Source of the DNA: an uncultured Oscillospiraceae bacterium
GTDB lineage: Bacteria > Bacillota > Clostridia > Oscillospirales > Oscillospiraceae
Direction: 5' to 3'
Assembly (NCBI GenBank): GCA_947626905.1
Contig: CANQUE010000014.1
Span: 1 to 42,297, forward strand
Length of the DNA: 42,297 nucleotides
Part shown: positions 16,428 through 26,278 of the stretch, in pieces
How positions within the stretch are numbered: the first letter of the stretch is position 1
Layout: each line of letters begins with the position of its first letter
Made by a program: the position numbers and the translations under genes
The notes under the pieces: generated by a model
What the model saw: the letters and a program-made list of their open reading frames with translations, nothing else
Database searches by the model: none
What the model was told of the DNA's origin: nothing

Positions 16428-17240
16428 TTATCCCATCCCGGTCAGAAGTCCTGTCCAGGTCCTCTCGCCCACCTGTCCGTCCCATTGGACCGGCTCGGCG
16501 GGAAAGAGCTTCTTCTGGGCCGCGATCACCGCCGCGGCGGTCCTGGCCCCGAACTGCCCGTCTATCTCCAGGGCCTTTCCCTCCCCGTCGGCTATGCCGG
16601 CCCCGGCCAAAAGCCGCTGCACCGCCTTCACCTGGGGCCCGGCGCTCCCGCGCTGGAGAAGAGCCACCCGCACCCACTGGACAGGGCCGACCCGCTCCGC
16701 CCCGGAGGACCCGGCCTCCTGGCCGCCCTTCTCCCCGTCGAACAGCGGGTGGCCGAACCCCGCCACATAGCTGTCTGTCAGCGGGTGGACCCGCCGCGCC
16801 ACCCGGTCGCCAGCGTTTCCCTCCACCGTGACGACGGCGTCCGCCGTCACCTCTATGACGATGCCCGTGTGGACCAGGGCGCCATTTTCCTGGAAAAAAG
16901 CCTGATCTCCCGCCCGCGGCGTGCGGTCATAGCGTCCCTGCGCCTGGTAATATCCGGCGGAAAACGGCACCGCCGCGCCCAAAGGACCGGTCTGGCACTG
17001 GATGCGCTGGGCGTCAGGGCCAAAGGCCCTGAAAAAGCACCAGTCCGCGAACACATCGCACCATTCAAAGCCGTTTTTGTTGCCGTTATAATACCCCGCG
17101 CCGGCCAGATCCCGGGCGTATTTCGTCCAGTTGCCGCTCCCATGGTTGGCCTGCGGATCGTCCAGAGAGGCGTTGGTGGCCTTCTCCCGGTATCCTACCT
17201 CCGCCAGCGCGACGGCGATCAGTTTTTCCGCGTCAGTCAC
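16428..17240 (-). CDS. CHAP amidase/endopeptidase with peptidoglycan-binding domain
   Basis: This 270-aa protein has an N-terminal CHAP-like cysteine hydrolase domain (EWCDVFADWCF with the probable nucleophile near residue 61; ALVHTGIVIEV with the His near 124) that cleaves peptidoglycan. The C-terminal PG_binding_1 domain (about 195-265) contains GPQVKAVQRLL and IDGQFGARTAAAV. No signal peptide is visible, which is more like a phage endolysin than a secreted autolysin, though no holin or phage genes lie nearby. The start is a GTG after GGGTGAT. It lies between the sirtuin and thymidylate kinase genes on the same strand. Confidence 0.82.
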   Translation of the reverse strand: MTDAEKLIAVALAEVGYREKATNASLDDPQANHGSGNWTKYARDLAGAGYYNGNKNGFEWCDVFADWCFFRAFGPDAQRIQCQTGPLGAAVPFSAGYYQAQGRYDRTPRAGDQAFFQENGALVHTGIVIEVTADAVVTVEGNAGDRVARRVHPLTDSYVAGFGHPLFDGEKGGQEAGSSGAERVGPVQWVRVALLQRGSAGPQVKAVQRLLAGAGIADGEGKALEIDGQFGARTAAAVIAAQKKLFPAEPVQWDGQVGERTWTGLLTGMG

Positions 17241-17290
17241 AGTATATCACCCGGCCCATCCTATGCCGGTCCGGGAGAGATGTGATGAAT

Positions 17291-17309
17291 GCCGCCGGAA
17301 GCCGGCGGC
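17291..17309. repeat. GC-rich hairpin between tmk and the CHAP gene
   Basis: GCCGCCGG and CCGGCGGC pair around a 3-nt loop just after the tmk stop codon. It has no T run on the minus strand, so it may be a weak terminator or mRNA-stabilising hairpin. Confidence 0.45.
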
Positions 17310-17316
17310 ATATGGA

Positions 17317-17976
17317 TCACACAAGGCCCATGATCTCGCTGTGGATATCCTCCACCGGGCGCATGGCGCCGTTCGCCAGGCACTGTACCACCGTCCATCC
17401 CAGCGCCCCGGCGCAGTACTCCGCCGCCGCCCAGCTGCGGGCCATATAGGCCCGGTCCGCCTCGTGGATGTCCTCCCGGCTTGCATCGCCTTTATAGCGC
17501 TTCAGCAGCAGATCCCAGGTCGTTTCGGCGCTGGTGCGCAGATAGATCACCTGGTCCGGCGCGGGGATGCCCAGCAGCTCATACTCAAAATGGAACAGCC
17601 ACCGCAAAAAACCGGGCCATTGCTCCTCCGGCAGCTTGGAGCACTGGTGCACCGCGTTGGAGGTAGTGTACCGGTCGGCCACCACCGTACCGCCCTGCCG
17701 GTAAAACGCCTCCCAGTCCCGCTTGTAGCTGGCATAGCGGTCCACAGCGTAAAACGAAGAGGCGGCATAGGCGTTCACATCCCCCGGCTGGCTGCCAAAA
17801 TCCCCCCGCAGGTACATCTTCACCAACGCGGAGGACTCGCTCTCATAATCCGGGAAGGATACGGCCCGCACCCTATCGCCCCGCGCCGCCAGGGCCTCAT
17901 ACAGCCCCTTGGCCTGGGTGGCCTTGCCGCTGCCGTCCAGGCCCTCGATCACGATCAGTTTTCCCTTTTTCTCCAT
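17317..17976 (-). CDS. tmk: Thymidylate kinase
   Basis: This 219-aa enzyme phosphorylates dTMP to dTDP with ATP, an essential step for DNA synthesis. The P-loop is IEGLDGSGKATQ (residues 8-19). The dTMP-binding segment includes YAVDRYASYK and VADRYTTSN (DR motif), and ETTWDLLLKRYKGDASREDIHE forms the lid-like region. Starting at MEKKGKLIV gives the family's usual length and places GAGGTGG a few bases upstream; an in-frame start at 18012 has no such site. A promoter stands directly upstream, after the terminator of the purine operon, so tmk is a separate unit. Translated with high confidence. Confidence 0.94.
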   Translation of the reverse strand: MEKKGKLIVIEGLDGSGKATQAKGLYEALAARGDRVRAVSFPDYESESSALVKMYLRGDFGSQPGDVNAYAASSFYAVDRYASYKRDWEAFYRQGGTVVADRYTTSNAVHQCSKLPEEQWPGFLRWLFHFEYELLGIPAPDQVIYLRTSAETTWDLLLKRYKGDASREDIHEADRAYMARSWAAAEYCAGALGWTVVQCLANGAMRPVEDIHSEIMGLV

Positions 17977-18002
17977 ATCCCGCCACCTCAACTCTCCGCC
18001 CG

Positions 18003-18031
18003 AGTATACCACACCCCGCCGCCGGTTGCAA
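18003..18031 (-). promoter_or_regulatory. Sigma-A promoter of tmk
   Basis: On the minus strand TTGCAA (complement of 18026-18031), a 17-nt spacer and TATACT (complement of 18003-18008). It begins immediately after the fhs terminator hairpin. Confidence 0.65.
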
Positions 18032-18059
18032 GAAAGCCTCCCTGTCCGGGAGGCTTTCT
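18026..18059 (-). terminator. Rho-independent terminator of the purine operon
   Basis: AGAAAGCCTCCC and GGGAGGCTTTCT (arms 18031-18042 and 18048-18059) form a perfect 12-bp hairpin 13 nt after the fhs stop. The downstream arm ends in CTTTCTTG, a modest T-rich tail. It separates the operon from tmk. Confidence 0.75.
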
Positions 18060-18072
18060 CACTGCGCGGTCC

Positions 18073-19740
18073 TCAGAACAGACCGGATATCACGCCCCGG
18101 TCGTCCACGTCGATCTTCTCCGCCGCCGGGACCTTCGGCAGGCCCGGCATGGTCATGATATCCCCGGTGAGCACCACCACGAAGCCGGCGCCGGCGGAGA
18201 CCTTGACCTCCTTCACCGTCACGGTGAAGCCCTCCGGCGCACCCAGCTTCGACGGGTCGTCGGAGAAGCTGTACTGGGTCTTGGCGATGCACACGGGAAG
18301 GCCGCCGAAGCCCAGCTCCGTCAGGCGGGCGATCTGTTTGGCGGCCCCGGGCAGGATGGCCACGCCCTCGCCGCCATAGACCTTCCGCACCACAGCGGCG
18401 ATCTTCTCCTCCAGCGGCGCGTCCAGCCCGTAGCTGAAGCGGAAATCCGGTTTTTCCTCCGCGCACAGCCGCACCACCTCATGGGCCAGATCCACAGCCC
18501 CCTCGCCGCCATGGGCCCAGAAGTCGCCCAGCACGGCCTTCACGCCCAACCGGGCGCAGCTGTCGATGACCTGGGCGATCTCCGCGTCCGTGTCCGTGGG
18601 GAAGCGGTTCACCGCCACCACGCAGGGCAGGCCGTAGACGTTTTTGATGTTGGAAACATGGCGCAGCAGGTTGGGCATGCCCTTTTCCAGCGCCGTCAGA
18701 TCCTCGCGGCCCAATTCGGTCTTGGGCAGGCCGCCGTGCATTTTCAGCGCCCGGATGGTGGCCACCACTACCACCGCGCTGGGGGTCAGTCCGGCATAGC
18801 GGCATTTGATATCCAGGAATTTCTCCGCCCCCAGATCCGCGCCGAACCCCGCCTCAGTGACGGTATAGTCCGCCAGCTTCATGGCCATGCGGGTGGCCAG
18901 CACGCTGTTGCACCCGTGGGCGATGTTGGCGAAGGGTCCGCCGTGGACAAAGGCGGGCGTGCCCTCCAGCGTCTGCACCAGATTGGGCTTGAGCGCGTCT
19001 TTCAGCAGCGCCGCCATAGCCCCCACGGCCTTCAGATCCTTCGCCGTCACCGGCGCGCCGTCATAGGTATAGGCCACCACGATGCGGCCCAGCCGCTCTT
19101 TCAGGTCATGGATCGAACCGGCCAGGCAGAACACCGCCATGATCTCCGTGGCCACGGTGATGTCATACCCGTCCTCCCGGGGCACCCCGTTGACCCGGCC
19201 GCCCAGACCGTCTACCACATGGCGCAGCTGCCGGTCGTTCATGTCCACGCACCGCTTCCACACCACGCTCTTGGGGTCAATGTGCAGGGCGTTGCCCTGG
19301 TAGATGTGGTTGTCCAGCATGGCGGCCAGCAGGTTGTTGGCCGCGCCGATGGCGTGGAAATCCCCCGTAAAATGCAGGTTGATGTCCTCCATGGGCACCA
19401 CCTGGGCATAGCCGCCTCCGGCGGCGCCCCCCTTCACGCCGAACACAGGCCCCAGGGAGGGCTCCCGCAGGGCCAGGACGGCGTTCTCTCCGATCCGGCG
19501 CAGTCCGTCGGCCAGGCCGATGCTGGTGGTGGTCTTCCCCTCTCCCGCGGGCGTGGGGGTGATCGCCGTGACCAGCACCAGCTTTCCCTCCTGCCGGGGG
19601 CTTTCGTCCAGCAGGGCGTGATCTACCTTCGCCTTGTATTTCCCGTACGGTTCCAGATACTTCTCGTCTATCCCGGCGGCCGCGGCGATATCGCCGATGG
19701 GCTTCATTTGGCAGGCCTGGGCGATCTCGATATCGGTCAT
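18073..19740 (-). CDS. fhs: Formate-tetrahydrofolate ligase
   Basis: This 555-aa enzyme joins formate to tetrahydrofolate with ATP, giving 10-formyl-THF. The P-loop [14 protein letters not shown] lies near residues 63-76, followed by [24 protein letters not shown] and the family block [21 protein letters not shown]. The length is normal. The start MTDIEIAQ has GAGAGGAGG 8 nt upstream; a longer frame to 19884 runs into guaB. As last gene of the purine operon it supplies the cofactor used twice in the same pathway, by PurN and PurH, so its presence here makes sense. In anaerobes it can also serve folate-dependent acetogenic or amino-acid metabolism. Confidence 0.97.
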   Translation of the reverse strand: MTDIEIAQACQMKPIGDIAAAAGIDEKYLEPYGKYKAKVDHALLDESPRQEGKLVLVTAITPTPAGEGKTTTSIGLADGLRRIGENAVLALREPSLGPVFGVKGGAAGGGYAQVVPMEDINLHFTGDFHAIGAANNLLAAMLDNHIYQGNALHIDPKSVVWKRCVDMNDRQLRHVVDGLGGRVNGVPREDGYDITVATEIMAVFCLAGSIHDLKERLGRIVVAYTYDGAPVTAKDLKAVGAMAALLKDALKPNLVQTLEGTPAFVHGGPFANIAHGCNSVLATRMAMKLADYTVTEAGFGADLGAEKFLDIKCRYAGLTPSAVVVVATIRALKMHGGLPKTELGREDLTALEKGMPNLLRHVSNIKNVYGLPCVVAVNRFPTDTDAEIAQVIDSCARLGVKAVLGDFWAHGGEGAVDLAHEVVRLCAEEKPDFRFSYGLDAPLEEKIAAVVRKVYGGEGVAILPGAAKQIARLTELGFGGLPVCIAKTQYSFSDDPSKLGAPEGFTVTVKEVKVSAGAGFVVVLTGDIMTMPGLPKVPAAEKIDVDDRGVISGLF

Positions 19741-19754
19741 GACAGCGCCTCCTC

Positions 19755-21257
19755 TCACTGGATGGAGCCCGTGGTGCGCAGCGTCACGTCGTGATAGCCG
19801 CCCTCCACGATGCTGGTCTCGGATACGAGGGTGAGTTTCGCGTTTTTCTGCAGCTCGGGGATGGTGGTGACGCCGCAGTTGCACATGGTAGATTTTACCT
19901 TGTAAAGAGTCTTCTGCACGTTCTCATGCAGGCCGCCGGCGTAGGTGACATAGCTGTCCACCCCTTCCTCGAAGCTGAGGCCCTCCGACCCGCCCAGGTC
20001 GTACCGCTGCCAGTTCCGGGCCCGGTTGGAGCCCTCGCCCCAGTATTCCTTCACATAGGTGCCGTTGATATGCAGCTTGGGCGTGGGGCTCTCGTCAAAG
20101 CGGGCAAAGTACCGGCCCAGCATGACGAAGTCCGCGCCCATGGCCAGCGCCAGGGTGATGTGGTGGTCGTGGACCACGCCGCCGTCGGAGCAGATGGGCA
20201 CATAAACGCCCGTTTCCTCAAAATACGCGTCCCGTGCCTTGGCCACCTCGATGACCGCCGTAGCCTGGCCCCGGCCGATCCCCTTCGTTTCCCGGGTGAT
20301 GCAGATGGAGCCGCCGCCGATGCCCACCTTCACGAAGTCCGCACCGGCCTGGGCCAGGAACCGGAACCCGTCCGCGTCCACCACGTTGCCCGCGCCCACC
20401 TTCACGCTCTCGCCGTACTTCTCCCGGATCCAGGCGATGGTGTTCTTTTGCCAGACCGAATGGCCCTCGGAGGAGTCGATGCACAGCACGTCCGCTCCCG
20501 CCTCGATGAGGGCGGGGACACGCTGGGCATAGTCCCGGGAGTTGATGCCCGCGCCCACCAAAAGCCTCTTCTGGCCGTCCAGAAGTTCATCCGGGTTTTC
20601 CTTGTGGCTGTCGTAGTCCTTGCGGAATACGAAATACTCCAGCCGTCCGTCGTCCGATACGATGGGCAGGCAGTTGAGCTTATGGTCCCAGATGATGTCG
20701 TTGGCCGCCTTCAGACTGGTGCCGGCGGGGGCGGTGACCAGCTTGTCCATGGGCGTCATGAAGTCCCGGACATGCTCGTCCGGGCTCATGCGGCTGATCC
20801 GATAGTCCCGGCTGGTGACCAGGCCCAGCAGCTTGCCCTGGGCGGTCCCGTCCTCGGTGACGGCTACGGTGGAGAAGCCGTTTTTCGCCTTCAGCGACAG
20901 GATGTCCCCCAGGGTGGCGTCCGGCGTGACATTGGAGGCGCTGACCACAAAACCGGACTTGTGGTTCTTCACCCGCGCCACCATGGCCGCCTCATCCTCG
21001 ATGGACTGGGAGCCATAGATAAAGGACAGGCCTCCCTCTCTTGCCAGGGCGATGGCCAGCGTGTCGTTGGACACGGACTGCATGATGGCGCTCACCAGGG
21101 GGATGCTCAGCCGGATGGCGGGCTCCTCCCCCTTTTTGTAGCGCACCAGCGGGGTCTTCAGGGATATATTGCCCGGCACGCACTGCTCCGAGGTATAGCC
21201 GGGGATCAGCAGATATTCGCTGAAGGTGTGGGACGGTTCGCTGTAATAGTAAGCCAT
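19755..21257 (-). CDS. guaB: Inosine-5'-monophosphate dehydrogenase
   Basis: This 500-aa protein oxidises IMP to XMP with NAD+, the committed step to GMP. The TIM barrel is split by a pair of CBS domains (about residues 95-215; [29 protein letters not shown]). The catalytic loop [12 protein letters not shown] carries the Cys nucleophile near residue 315, followed by GRGQATAV, and SDGGVV binds the IMP phosphate. The GVTTIPEL tail is typical of the longer bacterial IMPDH type. It lies 15 nt after purL and 14 nt before fhs, with GGAG before the ATG, so IMP made by the operon is drawn toward guanine nucleotides. Confidence 0.95.
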   Translation of the reverse strand: MAYYYSEPSHTFSEYLLIPGYTSEQCVPGNISLKTPLVRYKKGEEPAIRLSIPLVSAIMQSVSNDTLAIALAREGGLSFIYGSQSIEDEAAMVARVKNHKSGFVVSASNVTPDATLGDILSLKAKNGFSTVAVTEDGTAQGKLLGLVTSRDYRISRMSPDEHVRDFMTPMDKLVTAPAGTSLKAANDIIWDHKLNCLPIVSDDGRLEYFVFRKDYDSHKENPDELLDGQKRLLVGAGINSRDYAQRVPALIEAGADVLCIDSSEGHSVWQKNTIAWIREKYGESVKVGAGNVVDADGFRFLAQAGADFVKVGIGGGSICITRETKGIGRGQATAVIEVAKARDAYFEETGVYVPICSDGGVVHDHHITLALAMGADFVMLGRYFARFDESPTPKLHINGTYVKEYWGEGSNRARNWQRYDLGGSEGLSFEEGVDSYVTYAGGLHENVQKTLYKVKSTMCNCGVTTIPELQKNAKLTLVSETSIVEGGYHDVTLRTTGSIQ

Positions 21258-21272
21258 ATACCTGTTCTCCTT

Positions 21273-24200
21273 TCACATTCCGCTGAAATACCGCACCGCG
21301 GAGCGGAACATACCCATGTCATATTTGCCCGGGACGTTTTTATACAGGCCCGCTCCGATCCGCTCGGAGTGGCCCATCTTGCCGAAGACCCGACCGTCGG
21401 GAGAGGTGATGCCCTCTACCGCCAGCACGGACCCGTTGGGGTTGAAGCGTATGTCGTAGGTGGGGGTTCCGTCCAGATCCACGTACTGGGTGGCGATCTG
21501 GCCGTTTTCCGCCAGGTTTTTAATGAGCTCCTCCGACGCCAGGAACCGGCCCTCTCCATGGGAGATGGGGACGGTATAGACCTCGCCCGGCCTGGTTTCC
21601 GCCAGCCAGGGGGACTTGTTGGACGCGATCCGGGTCCGCACGATCCTGGACTGGTGGCGGCCGATGGTGTTGTAGCTCAATGTGGGGCAGTTTTCGTTGG
21701 TGTCCACGATCCTTCCGAAGGGCACCAGGCCCAGCTTGATCAGGGCCTGGAAGCCGTTGCAGATGCCCAGCATCAGCCCGTCCCGCTGCTCCAAAAGTCT
21801 GGTCACCTGCTCCCGTACCGGGCCGCCCCGGAAAAAGGCGGCGATGAACTTGGCGCTGCCTTCCGGCTCGTCGCCGCCAGAGAAGCCGCCGGGGAGCACG
21901 ATCATCTGGGCCCGGGCGATGGACTCGGCGGCCCGCTCGATGCTCCGGGCGGTGTCCGCCGCGGTCAGGTTGCGCACCACCAGTATCTCCGCCTCGCCGC
22001 CGGCCTCAGTCACGGCCCGGGCGGTGTCATATTCGCAGTTGGTGCCCGGGAACACGGGGATCAGGACCCGGGGCTTGGCCTGCTTCACCGCCGGCGCGGT
22101 GCGCTCCTTGGCGGCGAAGGAAAACGCCTCCACGGCGCCGGTCTCACCGGTGCGGGTGGGATACACGTCCTCCAGCACGGCCTCGTTCAGGGCCAGCAGC
22201 TCGTCAATGGAAGCGCTGTCCGCGCCCAGATCGATGGACTGCTCCGCCGTGGTGACGCCCAGGCGGAGGGTGCCGGGCAGCGCCGTCTCCTCCGTGAGCT
22301 CGGCCACGATGGCCCCATAGAAGGGCAGATGCCAGTCCTCGGTGACGCCGGGGTCGGCCCGGAAGCCGATCCGGTTGCCGAAGGACATCTTCATCACCGC
22401 CTCGGCGATGCCGTTCTCCACCGCCCACGCGGCCTGCACCTTACCCGCCCGGCAAAGGGTGTGGAAGGTCTCCCAGGCGGCTTTCTGGCTGTCCCCGCCA
22501 AGGGCGGTGGGGGCGAACAGGTACACCGGAAGTCCGGCCTCCTTGAACTCGGGGGACAGCACCTCCCCCGCTTTTATAGGGGCGATGGCGAAGGAGATCA
22601 GCGTGGGAGGAACGTCCTTGTCCATGAACGAGCCGGACATGGAGTCCTTGCCGCCGATGGCGGCGGCCCCCAGCTCCAGCTGGGCGTCCAATGCCCCCAG
22701 CAAGGCCTGGAAGGGCTTGCCCCAGCGCTCCGGATCGTCCCGCAGCTTCTCGAAAAACTCCTGGAAGGTCAGGTATGCGTCTTTATAGTCCGCGCCGGCG
22801 GCCACGATCTTGGCCACCGAGGTGACCACCGCGTGATGGGCCCCTTCATAGGGGTCAGCGCTCATCCAGTCCGGGTCGCAGCCCCAGGCCATGACGCTGG
22901 CCTGGTCCGTGTGCTGGCCCGGCAGCACCGGCAGCAGCGCCGCCATGGCCTGGGCCGGGGTGGTCTGGGTCCGGCCGCCAAAGGGCATGAGCACGCTGCC
23001 CGCGCCGATGGTGGAGTCGAACCGCTCGGTCAGGCCCCGCCGGGAGCCGCATTTCAAACTGCCGGCCATGTCCCGCAGGGAGCTGAACTGGGCCTGGCCC
23101 AGCTCGGCCCGGGCGGCGGCGGGCACACGCACCGCGGCGTGCTTCACCGCGCCGTTGGTGTTGAGGAACGCCCGGCTCAGGTCGGCGATGGTCCTCCCCT
23201 TCCAGGTCATCACCATCCGGGGGCTGTCCGTGACCACGGCCACCTGATAGGCCTCCAGGTTCTCTGCCTGGGCGGCGGTGATGAACGCCTCCGCGTCGGA
23301 GCGGGCCACCACCACGGCCATGCGCTCCTGGCTCTCGGATATGGCCAGCTCCGTGCCGTCCAGGCCCTCATATTTCTTTCGCACCGCGTCCAGATCGATG
23401 GCCAAGCCGTCCGCCAGCTCGCCGATGGCCACGCTGACGCCGCCGGCGCCGAAGTCGTTGCAGCGTTTGATCATCCTGGTGACGTTCCCGTCCCGGAAGA
23501 GGCGCTGGATCTTCCGCTCCTCGGGGGCGTTGCCCTTTTGCACCTCGGAGGCCATGGTCTGCAGGGATTTGGTGTTGTGGCTCTTGGACGAGCCGGTGGC
23601 GCCGCCGATGCCGTCCCGGCCGGTGCGGCCGCCCAACAGGATCACCACGTCCCCGGGCACAGGCTCCTCCCGGCGCACGTTCTCCGCCGGGGCAGCCGCC
23701 ACCACCACGCCGCACTCCAACCGCTTGGCCACGTACCCCTCGTGGTACATCTCGGCCACGTGGCCGGTGGCCAGGCCGATCTGGTTGCCGTAGGAGGAGT
23801 AGCCCGCCGCGGCGGTCTGGGCCAGCTTCCGCTGGGGCAGCTTTCCGGGCAAGGTCTTATCCAGCGCCGCCCGGGGATCGCCGCCGCCGGTGACCCGCAT
23901 GGCCTGATGCACATAGGCCCGGCCGGACAGGGGGTCACGGATGCAGCCGCCGATGCAGGTGGCCGCGCCGCCGAAGGGCTCGATCTCCGTGGGGTGGTTG
24001 TGGGTCTCGTTTTTGAACATCAAAAGCCAATCCTGCGTCTGGCCGTCCACCTGGGCGGGCACATGGATGGAACAGGCGTTGATCTCCTCGCTCTCGTCCA
24101 GCTCAGGAAGCAGTCCTCGCTTTTTCAGTACCTTGGTGCCCAAGGTGGCGATGTCCATCAGTGTCTGAGGCCGGGCCGAGGCCTTCTCATGGCCGTAGAC

Positions 24201-24974
24201 CTCCTCCCGGGCCGCCAGGTACCGCTCATAGGATGCCCGCACCGCCCCGTCGGCGATGTCCACGCCGTCGATGTGGGTGGAGAAGGTGGTGTGGCGGCAG
24301 TGGTCGGACCAGTAGGTGTCCACCACCCGCACCTCAGTGATGGTGGGGTCCCGGTGCTCCTCGCTCTTGAAATAGTTTTGCAGGAACTTCAGGTCGTCCA
24401 GGTCCATGGCCAGGCCCAGCTCGTCCAGCAGGGCCGCCAGGGCCGGCTCGTCCATGGCGGTGAAGCCCTCCACCGTCCGTACGTGGTCCGGCACAGCGTA
24501 GGTCCGCTCCAGGGTCTGGGGCTTGTCCATGGAGGCCCGGCGGCTCTCCACTGGGTTGATGACATAGCCGGCGATGCGCTCCACATCCTCGGCCGTCAGC
24601 GCGCCCCGCAGCAGATACACCTTGGCGTAGGACACCAGCGGTCTCTCCGCCCCGGCCATGAGCTGGATGCACTGGGCGGCGGAGTCGGCCCGCTGGTCGA
24701 ACTGCCCCGGCAGGGCCTCCACGGCCAGCACCGTCCACTGCCCCTCCGGGGTGGGGAACGTTTCGTCATAGGTCCGGTCCACCTGGGGCTCGGAAAACAC
24801 CACGCTTTTTGCCTGCTCAAAGACCTCCCGGTCGATGTGGTCCACATCGTACCGGTTCAGGATGCGCACTTCCTCAAGGGCCTTCACCCCCAGGAAGTCC
24901 CGCAGATCGGCCAGTAGGCCGGCGCTCTCCGGGGACACGCCCGGCTTTTTTTCTACATATATCCGATAGACCAT
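21273..24974 (-). CDS. purL: Phosphoribosylformylglycinamidine synthase, single-chain
   Basis: This 1233-aa enzyme converts FGAR, glutamine and ATP to FGAM (step 4 of purine synthesis). An N-terminal PurS-like region is followed by two AIRS-like halves (DTYWSDHCRHTTF near 220; FKNETHNHPTEIEPFGGAATCIGGCIRD near 310; GGKDSMSGSF near 770). The C-terminal class I glutaminase (about 985-1233) has PGTNCEYDTA, the nucleophile Cys in LGICNGFQALIKLG, and a catalytic SHGEGRF. Fusing all three parts removes the need for separate purS and purQ, which are indeed absent. At about 1230 residues it fits the shorter single-chain clade seen in Clostridia rather than the roughly 1300-residue enterobacterial form. 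It begins 10 nt after purD. Confidence 0.96.
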   Translation of the reverse strand: MVYRIYVEKKPGVSPESAGLLADLRDFLGVKALEEVRILNRYDVDHIDREVFEQAKSVVFSEPQVDRTYDETFPTPEGQWTVLAVEALPGQFDQRADSAAQCIQLMAGAERPLVSYAKVYLLRGALTAEDVERIAGYVINPVESRRASMDKPQTLERTYAVPDHVRTVEGFTAMDEPALAALLDELGLAMDLDDLKFLQNYFKSEEHRDPTITEVRVVDTYWSDHCRHTTFSTHIDGVDIADGAVRASYERYLAAREEVYGHEKASARPQTLMDIATLGTKVLKKRGLLPELDESEEINACSIHVPAQVDGQTQDWLLMFKNETHNHPTEIEPFGGAATCIGGCIRDPLSGRAYVHQAMRVTGGGDPRAALDKTLPGKLPQRKLAQTAAAGYSSYGNQIGLATGHVAEMYHEGYVAKRLECGVVVAAAPAENVRREEPVPGDVVILLGGRTGRDGIGGATGSSKSHNTKSLQTMASEVQKGNAPEERKIQRLFRDGNVTRMIKRCNDFGAGGVSVAIGELADGLAIDLDAVRKKYEGLDGTELAISESQERMAVVVARSDAEAFITAAQAENLEAYQVAVVTDSPRMVMTWKGRTIADLSRAFLNTNGAVKHAAVRVPAAARAELGQAQFSSLRDMAGSLKCGSRRGLTERFDSTIGAGSVLMPFGGRTQTTPAQAMAALLPVLPGQHTDQASVMAWGCDPDWMSADPYEGAHHAVVTSVAKIVAAGADYKDAYLTFQEFFEKLRDDPERWGKPFQALLGALDAQLELGAAAIGGKDSMSGSFMDKDVPPTLISFAIAPIKAGEVLSPEFKEAGLPVYLFAPTALGGDSQKAAWETFHTLCRAGKVQAAWAVENGIAEAVMKMSFGNRIGFRADPGVTEDWHLPFYGAIVAELTEETALPGTLRLGVTTAEQSIDLGADSASIDELLALNEAVLEDVYPTRTGETGAVEAFSFAAKERTAPAVKQAKPRVLIPVFPGTNCEYDTARAVTEAGGEAEILVVRNLTAADTARSIERAAESIARAQMIVLPGGFSGGDEPEGSAKFIAAFFRGGPVREQVTRLLEQRDGLMLGICNGFQALIKLGLVPFGRIVDTNENCPTLSYNTIGRHQSRIVRTRIASNKSPWLAETRPGEVYTVPISHGEGRFLASEELIKNLAENGQIATQYVDLDGTPTYDIRFNPNGSVLAVEGITSPDGRVFGKMGHSERIGAGLYKNVPGKYDMGMFRSAVRYFSGM

Positions 24975-24984
24975 ATATCCTCTC

Positions 24985-26253
24985 TCAGTCCGCCAGCGCC
25001 CTCATGGCTCTGGCTCCGATGTCATGGCGATAATAGGCGTTGCCGAAGTGGACCTTCTCCACGCCGGCGTAAGCCGCCTGGATGGCCTCGGGCAGAGTAT
25101 CCGCCACCGCGGTGATGCCCAGCACCCGGCCGCCGCTGGTCAGCAGCTTTCCGTCCGCCAGCTTCGCCCCGGCCACATACACCTGGGCGGCAATTCCCTC
25201 GTCATAGGTGATCTCGTAGCCTTTTTCATAGCTCTCGGGGTAGCCGTCGCTGGCCATGATGACGCAGCAGGCGTGCTTGTCCGAGAAGCGGATCTCTGTT
25301 TCGGCCAGGGCGCCGTTCCGGCAGGCCAGCATAGCCGTGAGCAGGTCCGACTGCATCAGCGGCAGCACCACCTGGGTCTCCGGATCGCCGAAGCGGCAGT
25401 TGTACTCGATGACCTTCGGCCCCTCCGGCGTCAGCATCAGGCCAAAATACAGGCAGCCCCGGAAGGGCCGGCCCTCGGCGGCCATGGCGGCGATGGTGGG
25501 CTTGAAGATGGTCTGCATGCACTGCTCGGCGATGTCTCTCGTGTAATAGGGGTTGGGGGCCACGGTGCCCATGCCGCCGGTGTTCAGGCCCTGGTCGTCG
25601 TCATGGGCCCGCTTGTGGTCCATGGAGGACACCATGGGTTTGACGGTGACGCCGTCGGTAAAGGCCAGCACGGACACCTCCGGGCCGGTGAGGAATTCCT
25701 CCACCACGATCTGGTCGCCGCTGGCGCCGAATTTCTTATCCTCCATGATGGACTTGACGGCCTCCACAGCCTCTTCCCGGGTCTGAGCGATGAGCACGCC
25801 CTTGCCCAGGGCCAGGCCGTCGGCCTTCACCACCGTGGGCAGCGGCGCTTTTTCCACGTAGGCCAGCGCCGCGGCGGGATCGTCGAATACCTCATAAGAG
25901 GCGGTGGGGATGCCGTATTTTTTCATCAGGTTCTTGGAAAAGACCTTGCTTCCCTCGATGACGGCGGCCTTCTTGTCGGGGCCGAAGCAGGGCACGCCTG
26001 CGGCCTCCAGCGCGTCCACCATCCCCAGCACCAGCGGATCGTCCGGGGTGACCACCGCGAAGTCCACGGCGTTTTCCCTGGCAAAGCGCACCGCGCCGTC
26101 GATGTCCTTGGCCCCCACGTCCACGCACACCGCGTCCGCGGCGATGCCGCCGTTGCCGGGCAGGGCATAGATCGTCTCCACGCCGGGGTTTTCCTTCAGC
26201 TTGCGGATGACGGCGTGTTCCCGGCCGCCGCTGCCGATGACCATGAGTTTCAT
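24985..26253 (-). CDS. purD: Phosphoribosylamine-glycine ligase
   Basis: This 422-aa ATP-grasp enzyme makes GAR from phosphoribosylamine and glycine (step 2). MKLMVIGSGGREHA is the typical N-terminal Rossmann start, chosen over an upstream in-frame start at 26349 that lies inside the preceding gene; CAGGAG stands upstream of the ATG. ATP-grasp elements are VVKADGLALGKGV, QIVVEEFLTGPEVSVLAF, and VIEYNCRFGDPETQ with the metal-binding Glu and Asn. Length is standard. It follows the MutS-like gene by 25 nt and precedes purL by 10 nt. Confidence 0.96.
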   Translation of the reverse strand: MKLMVIGSGGREHAVIRKLKENPGVETIYALPGNGGIAADAVCVDVGAKDIDGAVRFARENAVDFAVVTPDDPLVLGMVDALEAAGVPCFGPDKKAAVIEGSKVFSKNLMKKYGIPTASYEVFDDPAAALAYVEKAPLPTVVKADGLALGKGVLIAQTREEAVEAVKSIMEDKKFGASGDQIVVEEFLTGPEVSVLAFTDGVTVKPMVSSMDHKRAHDDDQGLNTGGMGTVAPNPYYTRDIAEQCMQTIFKPTIAAMAAEGRPFRGCLYFGLMLTPEGPKVIEYNCRFGDPETQVVLPLMQSDLLTAMLACRNGALAETEIRFSDKHACCVIMASDGYPESYEKGYEITYDEGIAAQVYVAGAKLADGKLLTSGGRVLGITAVADTLPEAIQAAYAGVEKVHFGNAYYRHDIGARAMRALAD

Positions 26254-26278
26254 AGGTTTCTTCTCCTGCCTCCAAATC

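Noticed and set aside
17131-24917. Very long plus-strand open frames opposite tmk, fhs, guaB and purL
   Set aside because: These are antisense shadows of GC-rich genes with strong codon bias; their His/Gly/Ala/Arg-rich translations have no family features.
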